Shown piece by piece: positions 1 through 8,173 of a DNA stretch of 34,405 nucleotides. How positions within the stretch are numbered: position 1 is the first letter of the stretch; each line of letters opens with the position of its first letter. This DNA comes from Verrucomicrobiota bacterium (GTDB taxonomy: Bacteria > Verrucomicrobiota > Verrucomicrobiia > Opitutales > Opitutaceae). Where the stretch lies: positions 1-34,405 of the forward strand of contig JAEYQF010000310.1 of assembly GCA_023410155.1 (NCBI GenBank). Direction: 5' to 3'. The translations under genes and the position numbers were made by a program. The notes below the pieces were generated by a model that was not told where the DNA came from, searched no databases, and saw nothing but the letters and a program-made list of their open reading frames with translations.

Positions 1-64
1 CCGCAAAACCCGGCGCGGCGTTTGGTGTTTACCTGGGGGTCGCGGCGTCCTGGTTGCCCGCGCA

Positions 65-529
65 TCAACGATGCGCGTAGGTGACGCTATCCCGAAGTTG
101 TTTCACGCGGTCATGCGCTTCCTGCACGCCGGCGGCCTGCCGCTCGATGAGCGCGCGGGTTTCAGCGTCGAGGTAGAGGTTGTTGGTGGCATCGCGGAAA
201 TTGGCGACCGCGGCGTCTTCGCCTCGTTCGCATTCGGCGAGGACGGCATGCGGCTCGTTCTTCGACATCGCGGCTTTCAGATTGATCCAGCCGCGATGAA
301 GCGTGCCGCTCACGCTGCCGCTCTTGTCGGGATCGCCGCCGAGGATGCGCACCTGCTCCTGGAGTTCGCGGATGTATTGGGCGCGTTGCGCCGCATAGTT
401 GGAGAAGATGCGCGAGAGCTCGGCGTCCTTCGCGTCTTCGGCCGCGGTCTTGAAGCCGTGCTGGCCGTCTTTGCAGGTCTCGATCAGGTCGTTGAGAACG
501 GAAATGGTTTTTTCATTCGTCGATTTCAT
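65..529 (-). CDS. PA2169-family four-helix-bundle protein (DUF2383)
   Basis: A 154-residue protein starting at ATG 529. It opens with MKSTNEKTISVLNDLIETCKDG and is helical throughout. This matches the small PA2169/DUF2383 family, which resembles ferritin-like four-helix bundles and is often linked to stress responses; no biochemical function is established. There is no signal peptide or membrane segment, so it is probably cytoplasmic. Length is normal for the family. No Shine-Dalgarno precedes the ATG. A perfect hairpin, CGCGCATC/GATGCGCG at 59-77, overlaps the stop codon and could mark the transcript end, but no T-run follows. The gene stands alone; 530-736 upstream shows no gene. The family call is confident, the role is not. 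Confidence 0.88.
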   Translation of the reverse strand: MKSTNEKTISVLNDLIETCKDGQHGFKTAAEDAKDAELSRIFSNYAAQRAQYIRELQEQVRILGGDPDKSGSVSGTLHRGWINLKAAMSKNEPHAVLAECERGEDAAVANFRDATNNLYLDAETRALIERQAAGVQEAHDRVKQLRDSVTYAHR

Positions 530-736
530 GGGAGGAATGCGGGTAGGGTTGGCTTGTATTCAAGAAAGCTGGACGCCTTCCGGTTCGCGTATCGCGTGCC
601 AAGTGCGCCGGCTGAGCCGAAGTCGCTGTCTGCCAACGCACGCGAAAAACGCGCGGGGCGACCGACGTTGCAGGTTGCATGACCGGAGCGCGCAAACGGA
701 GAAACCTGCATGCTCCTTCGTCTGGCACCGGGCATG

Positions 737-763
737 AAAAAAGCCGCGCCCGGAGGCGCGGCT
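737..763 (-). terminator. Rho-independent terminator of the TonB-C protein gene
   Basis: A perfect 9-bp stem, AGCCGCGCC/GGCGCGGCT (742-750 with 755-763), closes a 4-nt loop. On the minus strand it runs into six Ts (737-742). It lies 25 bases after the stop of the minus-strand gene at 789-1523, a textbook position. Confidence 0.9.
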
Positions 764-788
764 GGAGGAGCGAAGCGAGCTCGCGATA

Positions 789-1523
789 TTACTCGTTGGC
801 CGGCGCGGGCGTGTCCGCCGCGGGCGCAGAAGCCGGAGCCTCCTTCAAGCGCCACACGACCGAGTTCATCAGATACGGGCGCGGAGCGATGGACCACTTG
901 TAGTTGGCCACCTGGTCTTCGGATTCGAACGAGATCGCGATATTCCAGCGGGATTCGACCGGCTGGCCGTTGCGCTTGGACGGGCTGAATTTCCACGTTT
1001 TGACCGCGTTTGTGGCGACCTCCTCAAACTGCGGGTGCGAGGCGCGCAAGGTCCGCACGGCCTTTACCTGGCCGGAGGTGTCGATCGTGAGCTCGAGCAC
1101 CGCGCCGCCGACGACGCCTTGTTCGTGCAGGTCGGGCGGATACAGCGGAGCCACGCCTTCGGACCGGTCCCAGACGGGCAGCGTCAGATCGCGGTTGGCT
1201 TCGGGCTGGTCACCTTCGACGGGGAAATTGAACGGCATGCGGGCGCGAAACGGCACGGCTTTGCCGTTCTTGACCCGCGGTGGCATCGTGGCGGTGCGCG
1301 CCAGCGAAAACGCGATGCTCGTGAGCACCCCGCGGCTGGTCGGATCGTTGCTCTCGAAGACGGTGGCGTCTACCGGGGAGCCTTTCTCGTCGAACTCGAC
1401 ATCGAGCACGACCTGGTAGCCGGGCTTAGGCGTCGCGGCGGCAGCCGGGGGAGTCTGCGCGGAAGCGAGGCCCGCGGCCGCGAACGCACAGGCCAGAACG
1501 AGGAGGGAACGGAGAGTCTTCAT
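789..1523 (-). CDS. Secreted protein with two tandem TonB C-terminal-like domains
   Basis: 244 residues from ATG 1523. The frame stays open upstream to 1688, but this ATG is immediately followed by a clear signal peptide (MKTLRSLLVLACAFAAAGLASA, cleaved near residue 22), so it is chosen. Two domains resemble the TonB C-terminal fold. One is at about 33-100 (GYQVVLDVEFDEKGSPVDATV). The second is at about 120-205, with the typical YPPDLHEQGVVGGAVLELTI and AVKTWKFSP. There is no N-terminal membrane anchor and no Pro-rich spacer, so it is not a classical TonB energy transducer. It is more likely a periplasmic or lumenal partner of unknown role. The gene is divergent from glycyl-tRNA synthetase with a 124-bp gap between starts, and a strong terminator follows it. 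Confidence 0.8.
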   Translation of the reverse strand: MKTLRSLLVLACAFAAAGLASAQTPPAAAATPKPGYQVVLDVEFDEKGSPVDATVFESNDPTSRGVLTSIAFSLARTATMPPRVKNGKAVPFRARMPFNFPVEGDQPEANRDLTLPVWDRSEGVAPLYPPDLHEQGVVGGAVLELTIDTSGQVKAVRTLRASHPQFEEVATNAVKTWKFSPSKRNGQPVESRWNIAISFESEDQVANYKWSIAPRPYLMNSVVWRLKEAPASAPAADTPAPANE

Positions 1524-1647
1524 GGGGAGCGCGCACGTTGGCGCGGTGCAGTGCGGGTGACCATCCCAAATCTCGGGGGGTTCCGCCGCGACCGCGGGCC
1601 AGCGAGGCATTGACCGGGCGCGAGGCGTCCGCCATGTCTTCCCGCTT

Positions 1648-3174
1648 ATGGCCGATACACCCGCACCCGCCGAAGTCACGATGGACAACCTGGTCGCGCT
1701 CGCGAAGCGCCGCGGTTTCGTGTTTCAATCCTCCGAGATCTACGGCGGCCTCAACGGCTTCTTCGACTACGGCCCGCTCGGCGTGGAGTTGAAGAAAAAC
1801 ATTCGCGACTGCTGGTGGAACGACATGGTCCGCCGCCGCGACGATATCGTCGGCATCGAGAGCTCGATCATCATGCACCCGAAGGTCTGGGAAGCCTCGG
1901 GCCACGTCGCCGGCTTCACCGATCCGCTGGTGGATTGCAAAGTCTCCAAGCAGCGCTTCCGCGCCGACCAGCTCTTCTTCTCTCCCGTCGTCGTCGATGG
2001 CAAAACGGTTGGTTACGTCTCCGCGCTCGAGTCCGAGAAAACGACCGAGGACCTCCAGGCCGCGGCGGAAACCTTCAAGCGCAAGAAGGCCATCCAAGGC
2101 ACGCTCGCTCCAGTGCAACCGCGCGACATGACCGAGGCGCAGCCCGACGAGATTGCGCTCATCCCCTCGCCCGCGACGGGCGAACCCGGCAGCCTCACGC
2201 CGCCGCGCGCGTTCAACATGATGTTCGAGACGCACGTCGGCCCGCTCCGCGATTCGTCGTCGGTCGCCTATCTGCGTCCCGAGACCGCGCAGGGCATGTT
2301 CGTCGATTTCAAGAACGTCGTGGACACCGGCCGCGTGAAACTGCCCTTCGGCATCGCGCAGGTCGGCAAGTCGTTCCGTAACGAGATCACACCGCGCAAC
2401 TTCATCTTCCGCTCGCGCGAGTTCGAGCAGATGGAGATGGAGTATTTCATCCACGAGGACGCCGACTGGAAGAAGGCGCACGACGAGTGGATCGAGTGGT
2501 GCCGCCAGTGGCTGCTCTCGATCGGCCTGCCCGAGTCGCACCTCTCGCTCTACGCGCACCCGAAGGAGAAACTCTCGTTCTACTCCAAGGGCACGGTCGA
2601 CATCATGGTCAAGTATCCGTTCGGCGTGCAGTAGCTCTGGGGCATCGCCGCGCGCGGCAACTACGACCTCACGCAACACGCCCAGGCCTCCGGCAAACCT
2701 CAGGAGATCTTCGACGAGGCGACGAAGAAGAAATTCGTGCCGCACGTGATCGAGCCCGCAGTGGGCACCGACCGCATCTTCCTCGCCGTCCTCTGCGCCG
2801 CGTATGCGGAAGAGGATGTGAAGGACGAGAAGGGCAACGTCGAGAAACGCACGGTGCTTCGCCTCTCGCCGCGCGTCGCGCCGGTGAAGGTCGCCGTGCT
2901 CCCGCTACTCAAGAACAAGGAGCAACTCGTCGGCCGCGCGAAGGAGCTCTACGCAAAACTGAAGCGCAAATACGCGGTGTTCTACGACGAGGCGGGCGCC
3001 ATCGGCCGCCGCTACCGTCGGCAGGACGAGATCGGCACGCCCTGGTGCGTCACGATCGACTTCGACACGATTGAGAAGGACGGCACGTTCACGCTGCGCG
3101 ACCGCGACACGATGGAGCAGAAGCGCATCAGCGAAGCCGAGCTCTTCGCCCTCCTCGACGAGAAGGTGTATTGA
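1648..3174 (+). CDS. glyS: Glycyl-tRNA synthetase (class II, single-chain type), interrupted by an in-frame TAG
   Basis: The enzyme charges tRNA-Gly with glycine in the cytoplasm and is normally essential. The frame from ATG 1648 gives 328 residues to a TAG at 2632-2634. It then continues in the same frame for 179 residues to TGA at 3172-3174. Together that is 508 codons, the usual length of the homodimeric archaeal/eukaryal-type enzyme. Visible parts: N-terminal KRRGFVFQSSEIYGG and GFFDYGPLGVELK, motif 2 around residues 243-270 (SFRNEITPRNFIFRSREFEQ), then FGVQ-stop-LWGIAARGNYDL. Motif 3 (VIEPAVGTDRIFLAVL) and the anticodon-binding domain lie after the stop. Family members have Glu where the TAG sits, so GAG to TAG is the simplest change. 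Without readthrough the product would lack motif 3 and be inactive. Either this is a base error, a real nonsense allele, or the codon is read through. A terminator follows at 3220. Confidence 0.9.
2632..2634 (+). other. In-frame amber codon inside glyS
   Basis: Codons around the site read TTC GGC GTG CAG TAG CTC TGG GGC. The frame before and after encodes conserved synthetase sequence, so there is no frameshift. TAG serves as an ordinary stop elsewhere in the window (9648-9650, 22800-22802, and 32757-32759 on the minus strand), which argues against wholesale reassignment of TAG in this organism. Confidence 0.95.
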
Positions 3175-3219
3175 GGTGGAGCCCGGCGCTTCCCCGGATC
3201 GGAACGTTCTCTTCCGAAG

Positions 3220-3249
3220 AACCCGCCGCCCGCTCGGCGGGTTTTTTTG
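3220..3249 (+). terminator. Rho-independent terminator of glyS
   Basis: The stem ACCCGCCG/CGGCGGGT (3221-3228 with 3235-3242) has a 6-nt loop and is followed by a run of Ts to about 3248. It lies 46 bases after the glyS stop on the same strand. Confidence 0.9.
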
Positions 3250-3270
3250 GGCTATTTCTCGACCACCGGG

Positions 3271-3324
3271 ACACGGAGATCACAGAGAATTCCCAAGAAG
3301 TTCCGCGCTCTGTATCCTCTGTGT
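3271..3324. repeat. Degenerate CACAGAG-type inverted repeat
   Basis: The left arm at 3271-3287 (ACACGGAGATCACAGAG) pairs with the right arm at 3308-3324 (CTCTGTATCCTCTGTGT), matching at 13 of 17 positions. It lies between two convergent terminators. A related CACAGAG-rich stretch lies at 26331-26405, also between convergent genes. Confidence 0.65.
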
Positions 3325-3340
3325 TTTCTGATCAAGCCCC

Positions 3341-3376
3341 ACAAAAAAGCACCCCGGCTGGTCGGCCGGGGTGCTT
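3341..3376 (-). terminator. Rho-independent terminator of the outer-membrane protein gene
   Basis: A perfect 12-bp stem, AAGCACCCCGGC/GCCGGGGTGCTT (3347-3358 with 3365-3376), has a 6-nt loop. On the minus strand it continues into a T-run (3343-3348). It lies 27 bases after the stop of the gene at 3404-4516. Confidence 0.92.
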
Positions 3377-3403
3377 CAACAGGTTCTTACGGGATCAAGT
3401 CTC

Positions 3404-4516
3404 TCAGAAGCGATGCGTGATGCCCGCCATGATGTTGTGGTCGGCAAACGCGGCGCTGACCGCATTGGTGCGGCCGGCGCGGTTTTCGTCCACGCTCAGC
3501 CAACGGTGACGGTAGGTCGTGATCGGCACGGACACAAAGATGCTGGTGGCGCCGAACGAATACGCCACGCCCGGCTCCACGGCCAAGCTGAAGCCCGGAC
3601 GACGGAAGCCCGCGTCGGAACCGATCACGTCACGGGGCGGCTGGCCCTCCATGCGCAAACCGAGCTGCAGGCTCAAACCCTGCACACCGAGAGGCTGACC
3701 GACCGAGAACCCGGCGCGCGCGATGAAGTAGTCGGGCACACTCGAATCGGTGTTCGGGACATACGGGCCAGCGCCGGTCCACTGATTGTTCACGCCGTTG
3801 CCTCCGCGGGGATTCAACAGATAGGTCAGCTCGCCGTAAACGAGGGTGCTCGAGTTGCCCAGGTAGTGAAAACCTTCCGCGCTCAGGGCGATGCCCAGAC
3901 CGCCATCGCCCGGCTGGATCGCGAGGTCCGCAGGGCCGGTGCGCCAATCGAGGCGTTGCGGGCTGCCAGGAGGCGCGACGTTCACCAGGCGCTTGGTCTG
4001 GGTGTCGTAGTTGCCGGTGGGTAGTTTCAGGCCGGCGCCAAGGCGCAGGTTGCCTTTCGGATGCGTGGCCGGATCGAACATCCAGCGACGGAGCGTCACG
4101 GCGACGTCGCCCACGCCGCGGGCCTTGTCGGCGGAACCGGTGTAGGGCGGGATCGGGCTGCGGTCGAACGTGCCGGTTTGGTAAGGCACGCTGACGGTGA
4201 GCGAGGTGCGCTCAGTGAACGCACGCGTCAGCGAAAGATCCCAGATCGTGCGCTCCACGCGGGGGGCGTTGGCGGGCACATTTTCCTCGTTGTCGTCGTA
4301 GAAATGGCGTTCCGCCTCGTAGGAGCGATACGTGAGGCTCACTTCCCATTGGCCGGGTTGGAGGTAACCGGCTTTGCCGGTGCCTCCGGTGATCGGCGGG
4401 CTGACGCGGGTGGCCATGCAGCCTTGGCCGTAGGAGGAAACCGCCGGCAGCAAGGCCAGCGCGATCACTCCGAGGGTAGATAAGAGACGTGGTTGGGTAG
4501 TCAGGGAGGTAGTCAT
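3404..4516 (-). CDS. Outer-membrane beta-barrel protein (transporter-like), function unknown
   Basis: 370 residues from ATG 4516, with a signal peptide (hydrophobic LGVIALALLPAVSSYGQG, cleaved near residue 31). The mature part alternates polar and hydrophobic residues in strands joined by Gly/Asn-rich turns, for example GQWEVSLTYRSYEAE, TSLTVSVPYQTGTF and NLRLGAGLKLPTGNYD. It ends in Phe (AGITHRF), the usual terminal signature of barrels inserted by the BAM machinery. The LPTG/VPY pattern resembles the MetA/phenol-degradation and related transporter-like barrel families. The substrate cannot be told. The gene is transcribed alone, with a strong terminator and a long upstream region containing several dyads. 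Confidence 0.75.
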   Translation of the reverse strand: MTTSLTTQPRLLSTLGVIALALLPAVSSYGQGCMATRVSPPITGGTGKAGYLQPGQWEVSLTYRSYEAERHFYDDNEENVPANAPRVERTIWDLSLTRAFTERTSLTVSVPYQTGTFDRSPIPPYTGSADKARGVGDVAVTLRRWMFDPATHPKGNLRLGAGLKLPTGNYDTQTKRLVNVAPPGSPQRLDWRTGPADLAIQPGDGGLGIALSAEGFHYLGNSSTLVYGELTYLLNPRGGNGVNNQWTGAGPYVPNTDSSVPDYFIARAGFSVGQPLGVQGLSLQLGLRMEGQPPRDVIGSDAGFRRPGFSLAVEPGVAYSFGATSIFVSVPITTYRHRWLSVDENRAGRTNAVSAAFADHNIMAGITHRF

Positions 4517-4572
4517 GTATTCGGTGTGTGGGATACCCGCTGGCGAAAGGGCACCAGCGGGTGCGCGGAGTT

Positions 4573-4585
4573 GTCAGGCCCTGAC
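4573..4585. promoter_or_regulatory. 13-bp perfect palindrome upstream of the barrel gene
   Basis: GTCAGGCCCTGAC is a perfect palindrome about a central C, 57-69 bases upstream of the minus-strand ATG at 4516. The position suits an operator; no regulator is identified. Confidence 0.35.
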
Positions 4586-4632
4586 TCGCGAGAAAACCGG
4601 TCCGTGGCTGAGCGCCGTAACTTCGGGGCGAA

Positions 4633-4670
4633 CTGCCGATACTTGGCAAAGTTCTGCCATTTTGCGGCAG
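4633..4670. promoter_or_regulatory. Concentric double dyad, candidate operator or hairpin
   Basis: The outer arms CTGCCG (4633-4638) and CGGCAG (4665-4670) and the inner arms TGGCA (4644-4648) and TGCCA (4655-4659) share one centre at 4651.5. Two nested arm pairs with the same centre are unlikely by chance. It lies about 120-150 bases upstream of the barrel-protein start. It could be a binding site for a dimeric regulator or a structured leader. Confidence 0.4.
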
Positions 4671-4777
4671 ACGAACCGCAGCCACACGGGCAAACAGCGC
4701 GGGAGGGTCGACTGAACCCACAAAGCACACAGATCTCGGGGGCGGAGCGGTTCTCCCATGGGGTGAACTCTATGCCC

Positions 4778-4799
4778 CCTGGGGTTTTTCTTCCCCAGG
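4778..4799. promoter_or_regulatory. Perfect 7-bp hairpin with pyrimidine loop
   Basis: CCTGGGG (4778-4784) and CCCCAGG (4793-4799) flank the loop TTTTTCTT. There is no T-run after it on either strand, so a standard terminator is unlikely. It directly abuts the dispersed repeat copy at 4802. Confidence 0.35.
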
Positions 4800-4801
4800 T
4801 C

Positions 4802-4838
4802 CGACCCGGTGCGGACCTTCGCTCGACGCGAGCCGCAC
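4802..4838 (+). repeat. Dispersed CGACTC/GCCGCAC repeat, copy 1
   Basis: It begins CGACCCGGTGCGGACCTT (4802-4819), the exact reverse complement of 8719-8736. It then runs into CTCGACGCGAGCCGCACC, which resembles 19453-19470. Non-coding. Confidence 0.6.
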
Positions 4839-5162
4839 CCTGTCCCGATCCTGTGCCGTCTCCCAAGGACGCGCGAGAAGAGGAAAAACGGTGCAGTTGC
4901 CGCCACAGGCGACCGACGCGGGACTATGTTTTTCAACGTGCCACCCAAGCGTGGTCGAGCGACATACTTTACGTCAGCCGTTCCCCACCCCGCCATGACT
5001 CCACCCGCGACGCCGATCCAAGGTCAGCTCGTCATCACCCCGACGACCCGAAGCAGTTGCCAAAGAGCTCGCTGGCGTTCTCTAGCCACCCGCCGAGGGA
5101 TCAGGGGCCCGAAAGTCCCGAATCACCGTGCAACTAAATCACAGGCCCAGCGTCGGTCTCGC

Positions 5163-5182
5163 TGGATTGATCGTTAAATCCA
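5163..5182. promoter_or_regulatory. Operator-like 20-bp dyad upstream of the GH2 gene
   Basis: TGGATTGATCGTTAAATCCA is symmetrical at 8 of 10 base pairs, with perfect outer 6-bp arms. It ends 22 bases before the GH2 ATG, in the only AT-richer stretch of this gap. Size and position fit a LacI- or GntR-type operator; that is inference, since no regulator gene is in the window. Confidence 0.45.
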
Positions 5183-5204
5183 CGCTTATCTCTATCTGTT
5201 TCCC

Positions 5205-8033
5205 ATGAGCCTCCCCCGCTTGATCCCCACCCGCGCGCTCGCCGTCGCATGCTCGCTCGCCGCGATGCTCGGCGCGTTTTCTTTCTCCGCCTCTGAAAGC
5301 TTGGGGGCTCCCGACTCGAGCGCGGCCGAAGCGCTCGCCTCGACCGGTCGCGAGCGCATCCGGCTGGACACCGGCTGGCGGTTCGCGCTCGGGCACGCGA
5401 CGGATCATGCCCGGGATTTCAATCACGGCACGGGCTACTTCTCGTATCTGGCGAAGACGGGCTTCGGCGACGGTCCCGCCGCCGTGTCGTTCGACGATCG
5501 CGGCTGGCGCAGCGTCAATGTCCCGCACGACTGGGCGGTGGAGTTGCCGTTCGACGGCCGCGGCACCGCGAGCCACGGCTTCAAGGCGCTCGGCCGGCAT
5601 TTCCCCGAAAACAGCGTGGGCTGGTATCGCCGCACGTTCCACATCCCGCATTCGGATCTCGGGCGGCGCATCCGGCTCGATTTCGATGGCATTTATCGCA
5701 GCGCGCGCGTGTTCGTGAACGGTTTCTTCGTCGGCGAGGAGCCGAGCGGCTACGTCGACGCGAGCTACGATATCTCCGAATACCTGAACTACGGCGGCGA
5801 GAATCTCATCGCCGTCCGCGTCGACGCCACGATGGAGGAAGGCTGGTTCTATGAGGGCGCGGGCATTTATCGCCACGCCTGGCTGGTGAAAACCGATCCG
5901 CTCCACGTCGCGCTGCACGGCACATGGATCCGCAGCGAAGTCGCGGACGATTTCTCCGCCGCCGACCTGATCGTCGAGACGCGCATCAACAATCACGGCC
6001 GCTCCGCCACCCCCTACATACTCGCCCACGAGATCGTCGGGCCCGACGGCCGCCTCCTCGCGCACGCGACCTCCGCTGCACCGGAGCTCGCCGCCGGCGG
6101 GCTCGCCACCCACACCGAAAAACTCTCCCTCGCGAAACCGCAGCTCTGGTCGATCGAGACGCCTACGCTGCACAAACTCGTCACGACCGTGCGTCGCGGC
6201 ACCAAGGTGGTCGACCGCTACGAGACGCCGTTTGGCATCCGCACGATCAAGTTCGACCCGGACAAGGGCTTCTTCCTGAACGGCCGTCATGTCGTGCTCA
6301 AAGGCACCAACAATCACCAGGACCACGCGGGCGTCGGCGCCGCGATTCCGGATGCGTTGCAGGATTTCCGCATCCGCAAACTCAAGGAAATGGGCAGCAA
6401 CATCTACCGCGCCTCGCACAATCCCGCGACGCGCGAGATTCTCGAGGCCTGCGATCGTCTCGGCATGCTCGTCATCGACGAGAACCGCCTCATGGGCATC
6501 AACCCGTATCATCTCGGCCAGCTCGAGCGCATGATCCGTCGCGATCGCAATCACCCGAGCATCGTCCTCTGGTCGATCGGCAACGAGGAATGGGGCATCG
6601 AGGGCAACATCAAGGGCGCGCAGATCACCGTGCCGATGCAGGATTTCGTGCACCGCCTCGATCCCACGCGCCGCGTGGTCGCCTCGATCAGCGGCGGCTG
6701 GGGTGGCATTTCCTCCAAGATCGAAGTCGCTGGCGTGAACTACGTCATGCAGGCCAACATCGACAAACAGCACGCCGAATATCCCGAACAAATCATTCTC
6801 GGCACCGAGGAAACGACCACGCAGCAGACGCGCGGCATCTATTTCACCGACGCCGCCAAGGCCCATCTCTCTCCGCAGGAAGACGGCTCCTCGCGCGGCA
6901 ACTGCGAGTTCGGATGGAAATACTATCTCGAGCGTCCGTGGGCCGCGGGCGTGATCTACTGGACCGGCTTCGACTACCGCGGCGAGCCCACGCCGTTCGG
7001 CTGGCCCGCGATCGGTTCGCAATTCGGCATCCTCGACCAGTGCGGTTTTCCGAAAGACAGCTTCTTCTACCTGAAATCCTGGTGGGCCGACGAAACCGTG
7101 CTCCACTTGCTCCCGCACTGGAACTGGCCCGGCCGCGAAGGCGAAACCCTCGAAGTCCGCGCCCACAGCAACTGCGAAGAGGTCGAACTCTTCCTCAACG
7201 GCGCCTCGCTCGGCCGAAAGAAGATGGAGCCCAACGGCCACCTGTCATGGAATGTTGAATACAAACCCGGCACGCTCCTCGCTCGCGGCTATCGCGGCGG
7301 CAAGGAGATCGCCACGACCAAGGTCGAAACCACCGATGCTCCCGCCGCCGTCACGCTGGTTCCCGACCGCACCAAGCTCGTTGCCGACGGACGCGATGTT
7401 TCCGTCATCACCGTCGAGGCCCGCGATGCGAAGGACCGCCTCGTGCCGACCGGCAATGTGCCCGTGACGTTCACCGTGCGCGGTCCGGGCCGCATCGTCG
7501 GCGTCGGCAATGGCGATCCGTCGTCGCACGAGCCCGATGTCTATCTCGCCAGCGTGCGCACCGTGAATCTCGGTTCGTGGGAAGCGCCCGACGGCTCGGT
7601 GAAGACTGGCCAGAACGTGTTTGAAGCGACGTTCGACGCCCCGACGCTGGCCGAAGGCGAGACCGCCACGCTGCTCCTCAACGCGCTCGGCACGAACCAG
7701 ACCGCCACGCTCAACGGCAAACCGCTTCACCAAAACGCCGCGCCCGAGAAAGCCCGCAGCACGCTCGCGCTCGGCGCCGGCATGCTCCACAAAACCGGCA
7801 ACGTGCTCCGCATCGAAGCCACGCGCTACGAAGACTGGGGTATGCGCGACAGTTTGAAACAACTCTGGCCCGCGATGCTCCGCATCGACACGCCCGCGCC
7901 CGCCTGGAAGCGCACGACCTTCAACGGCCTCGCCCAAGTGATCGTCCAATCCACCGGCGAGCCTGGCGAAATCGTCGTCGAAGCGAAGAGCGAATCCCTG
8001 AAGCCCGCAGCCACGACGCTCGTCGCGCGGTGA
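5205..8033 (+). CDS. Secreted glycoside hydrolase family 2 (beta-galactosidase-like)
   Basis: 942 residues from ATG 5205, with a signal peptide at about 1-34 (LAVACSLAAMLGAFSFSA). The domain order follows GH2. The N-terminal jelly roll includes GWRSVNVPHDWAVELPFDG and GWYRRTFHIP (about 100-150). An Ig-like domain lies at about 235-340, followed by a TIM barrel from about 350 (FFLNGRHVVLKGTNNHQDH). The acid/base is Glu461 in LWSIGNEEWG and the nucleophile is probably Glu535 in ILGTEETT. The GFDYRGEPTPFGWP segment is typical. After the barrel come an extra Ig-like/DUF4982-type domain (ETLEVRAHSNCEEVELFLNG) and C-terminal beta domains, giving the long form of the family. It acts outside the cytoplasm and removes beta-linked sugars from oligosaccharides; the exact substrate is open. 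It has no polysaccharide-locus neighbours. An operator-like dyad precedes it. Confidence 0.9.
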   Translation: MSLPRLIPTRALAVACSLAAMLGAFSFSASESLGAPDSSAAEALASTGRERIRLDTGWRFALGHATDHARDFNHGTGYFSYLAKTGFGDGPAAVSFDDRGWRSVNVPHDWAVELPFDGRGTASHGFKALGRHFPENSVGWYRRTFHIPHSDLGRRIRLDFDGIYRSARVFVNGFFVGEEPSGYVDASYDISEYLNYGGENLIAVRVDATMEEGWFYEGAGIYRHAWLVKTDPLHVALHGTWIRSEVADDFSAADLIVETRINNHGRSATPYILAHEIVGPDGRLLAHATSAAPELAAGGLATHTEKLSLAKPQLWSIETPTLHKLVTTVRRGTKVVDRYETPFGIRTIKFDPDKGFFLNGRHVVLKGTNNHQDHAGVGAAIPDALQDFRIRKLKEMGSNIYRASHNPATREILEACDRLGMLVIDENRLMGINPYHLGQLERMIRRDRNHPSIVLWSIGNEEWGIEGNIKGAQITVPMQDFVHRLDPTRRVVASISGGWGGISSKIEVAGVNYVMQANIDKQHAEYPEQIILGTEETTTQQTRGIYFTDAAKAHLSPQEDGSSRGNCEFGWKYYLERPWAAGVIYWTGFDYRGEPTPFGWPAIGSQFGILDQCGFPKDSFFYLKSWWADETVLHLLPHWNWPGREGETLEVRAHSNCEEVELFLNGASLGRKKMEPNGHLSWNVEYKPGTLLARGYRGGKEIATTKVETTDAPAAVTLVPDRTKLVADGRDVSVITVEARDAKDRLVPTGNVPVTFTVRGPGRIVGVGNGDPSSHEPDVYLASVRTVNLGSWEAPDGSVKTGQNVFEATFDAPTLAEGETATLLLNALGTNQTATLNGKPLHQNAAPEKARSTLALGAGMLHKTGNVLRIEATRYEDWGMRDSLKQLWPAMLRIDTPAPAWKRTTFNGLAQVIVQSTGEPGEIVVEAKSESLKPAATTLVAR

Positions 8034-8154
8034 GCTTCCCGGCCTCTTTCTCGTTCCTCTTTATCTTTCACTTTCTTCGGCTGGAAACCGTTCCAAACTG
8101 CTGACGAAAGAGGAAGAGAGAGAGCTCCAAACACTCGGGCCTCTTGCCGTGGAG

Positions 8155-8173
8155 GGACGACTCCGTGTCGTCC
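8155..8173. repeat. REP-like palindrome GGACGAC-TCCGT-GTCGTCC
   Basis: A perfect 7-bp stem (8155-8161 with 8167-8173) with a 5-nt loop, flanked by GTGGAG and GCCTG. It looks like a short extragenic palindrome; only one copy is seen here, so the family status is inferred. Confidence 0.5.

Larger units (their letters stand above)
4517..5204. other. 688-bp divergent intergenic region, no gene seen
   Basis: It lies between the starts of the barrel protein (minus) and the GH2 enzyme (plus). No frame in it has a convincing protein. It holds a 13-bp palindrome (4573-4585), a concentric double dyad (4633-4670), a perfect hairpin (4778-4799), a copy of a dispersed repeat (from 4802) and an operator-like dyad close to the GH2 start (5163-5182). 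The stretch 4850-5160 shows nothing I can name. Confidence 0.7.

Noticed and set aside
71..682. 203-residue plus-strand frame opposite the four-helix-bundle gene
   Set aside because: It is antisense to a recognised gene, with no domain of its own; a shadow frame in GC-rich DNA.
2632..2640. Programmed readthrough signal of the UAG-CAR-YYA type after the glyS amber
   Set aside because: The bases after TAG are CTCTGG, which do not fit, and no strong downstream hairpin was seen close by.
4640..4665. Sigma-54-type promoter (TTGGCA...TGC) upstream of the barrel protein
   Set aside because: The GG and GC are 9 bases apart, not the required 10, and the bases are explained by the dyad at 4633-4670.
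4517..5204. Structured RNA or tRNA in the long gap before GH2
   Set aside because: No cloverleaf, T-loop or known riboswitch core could be recognised; only short dyads.
5139..7241. 700-residue minus-strand frame opposite the GH2 gene
   Set aside because: The plus strand encodes a complete GH2 enzyme with active-site motifs. The opposite frame is Ala/Arg/Glu/Asp-rich without motifs, typical of the mirror of high-GC coding sequence.
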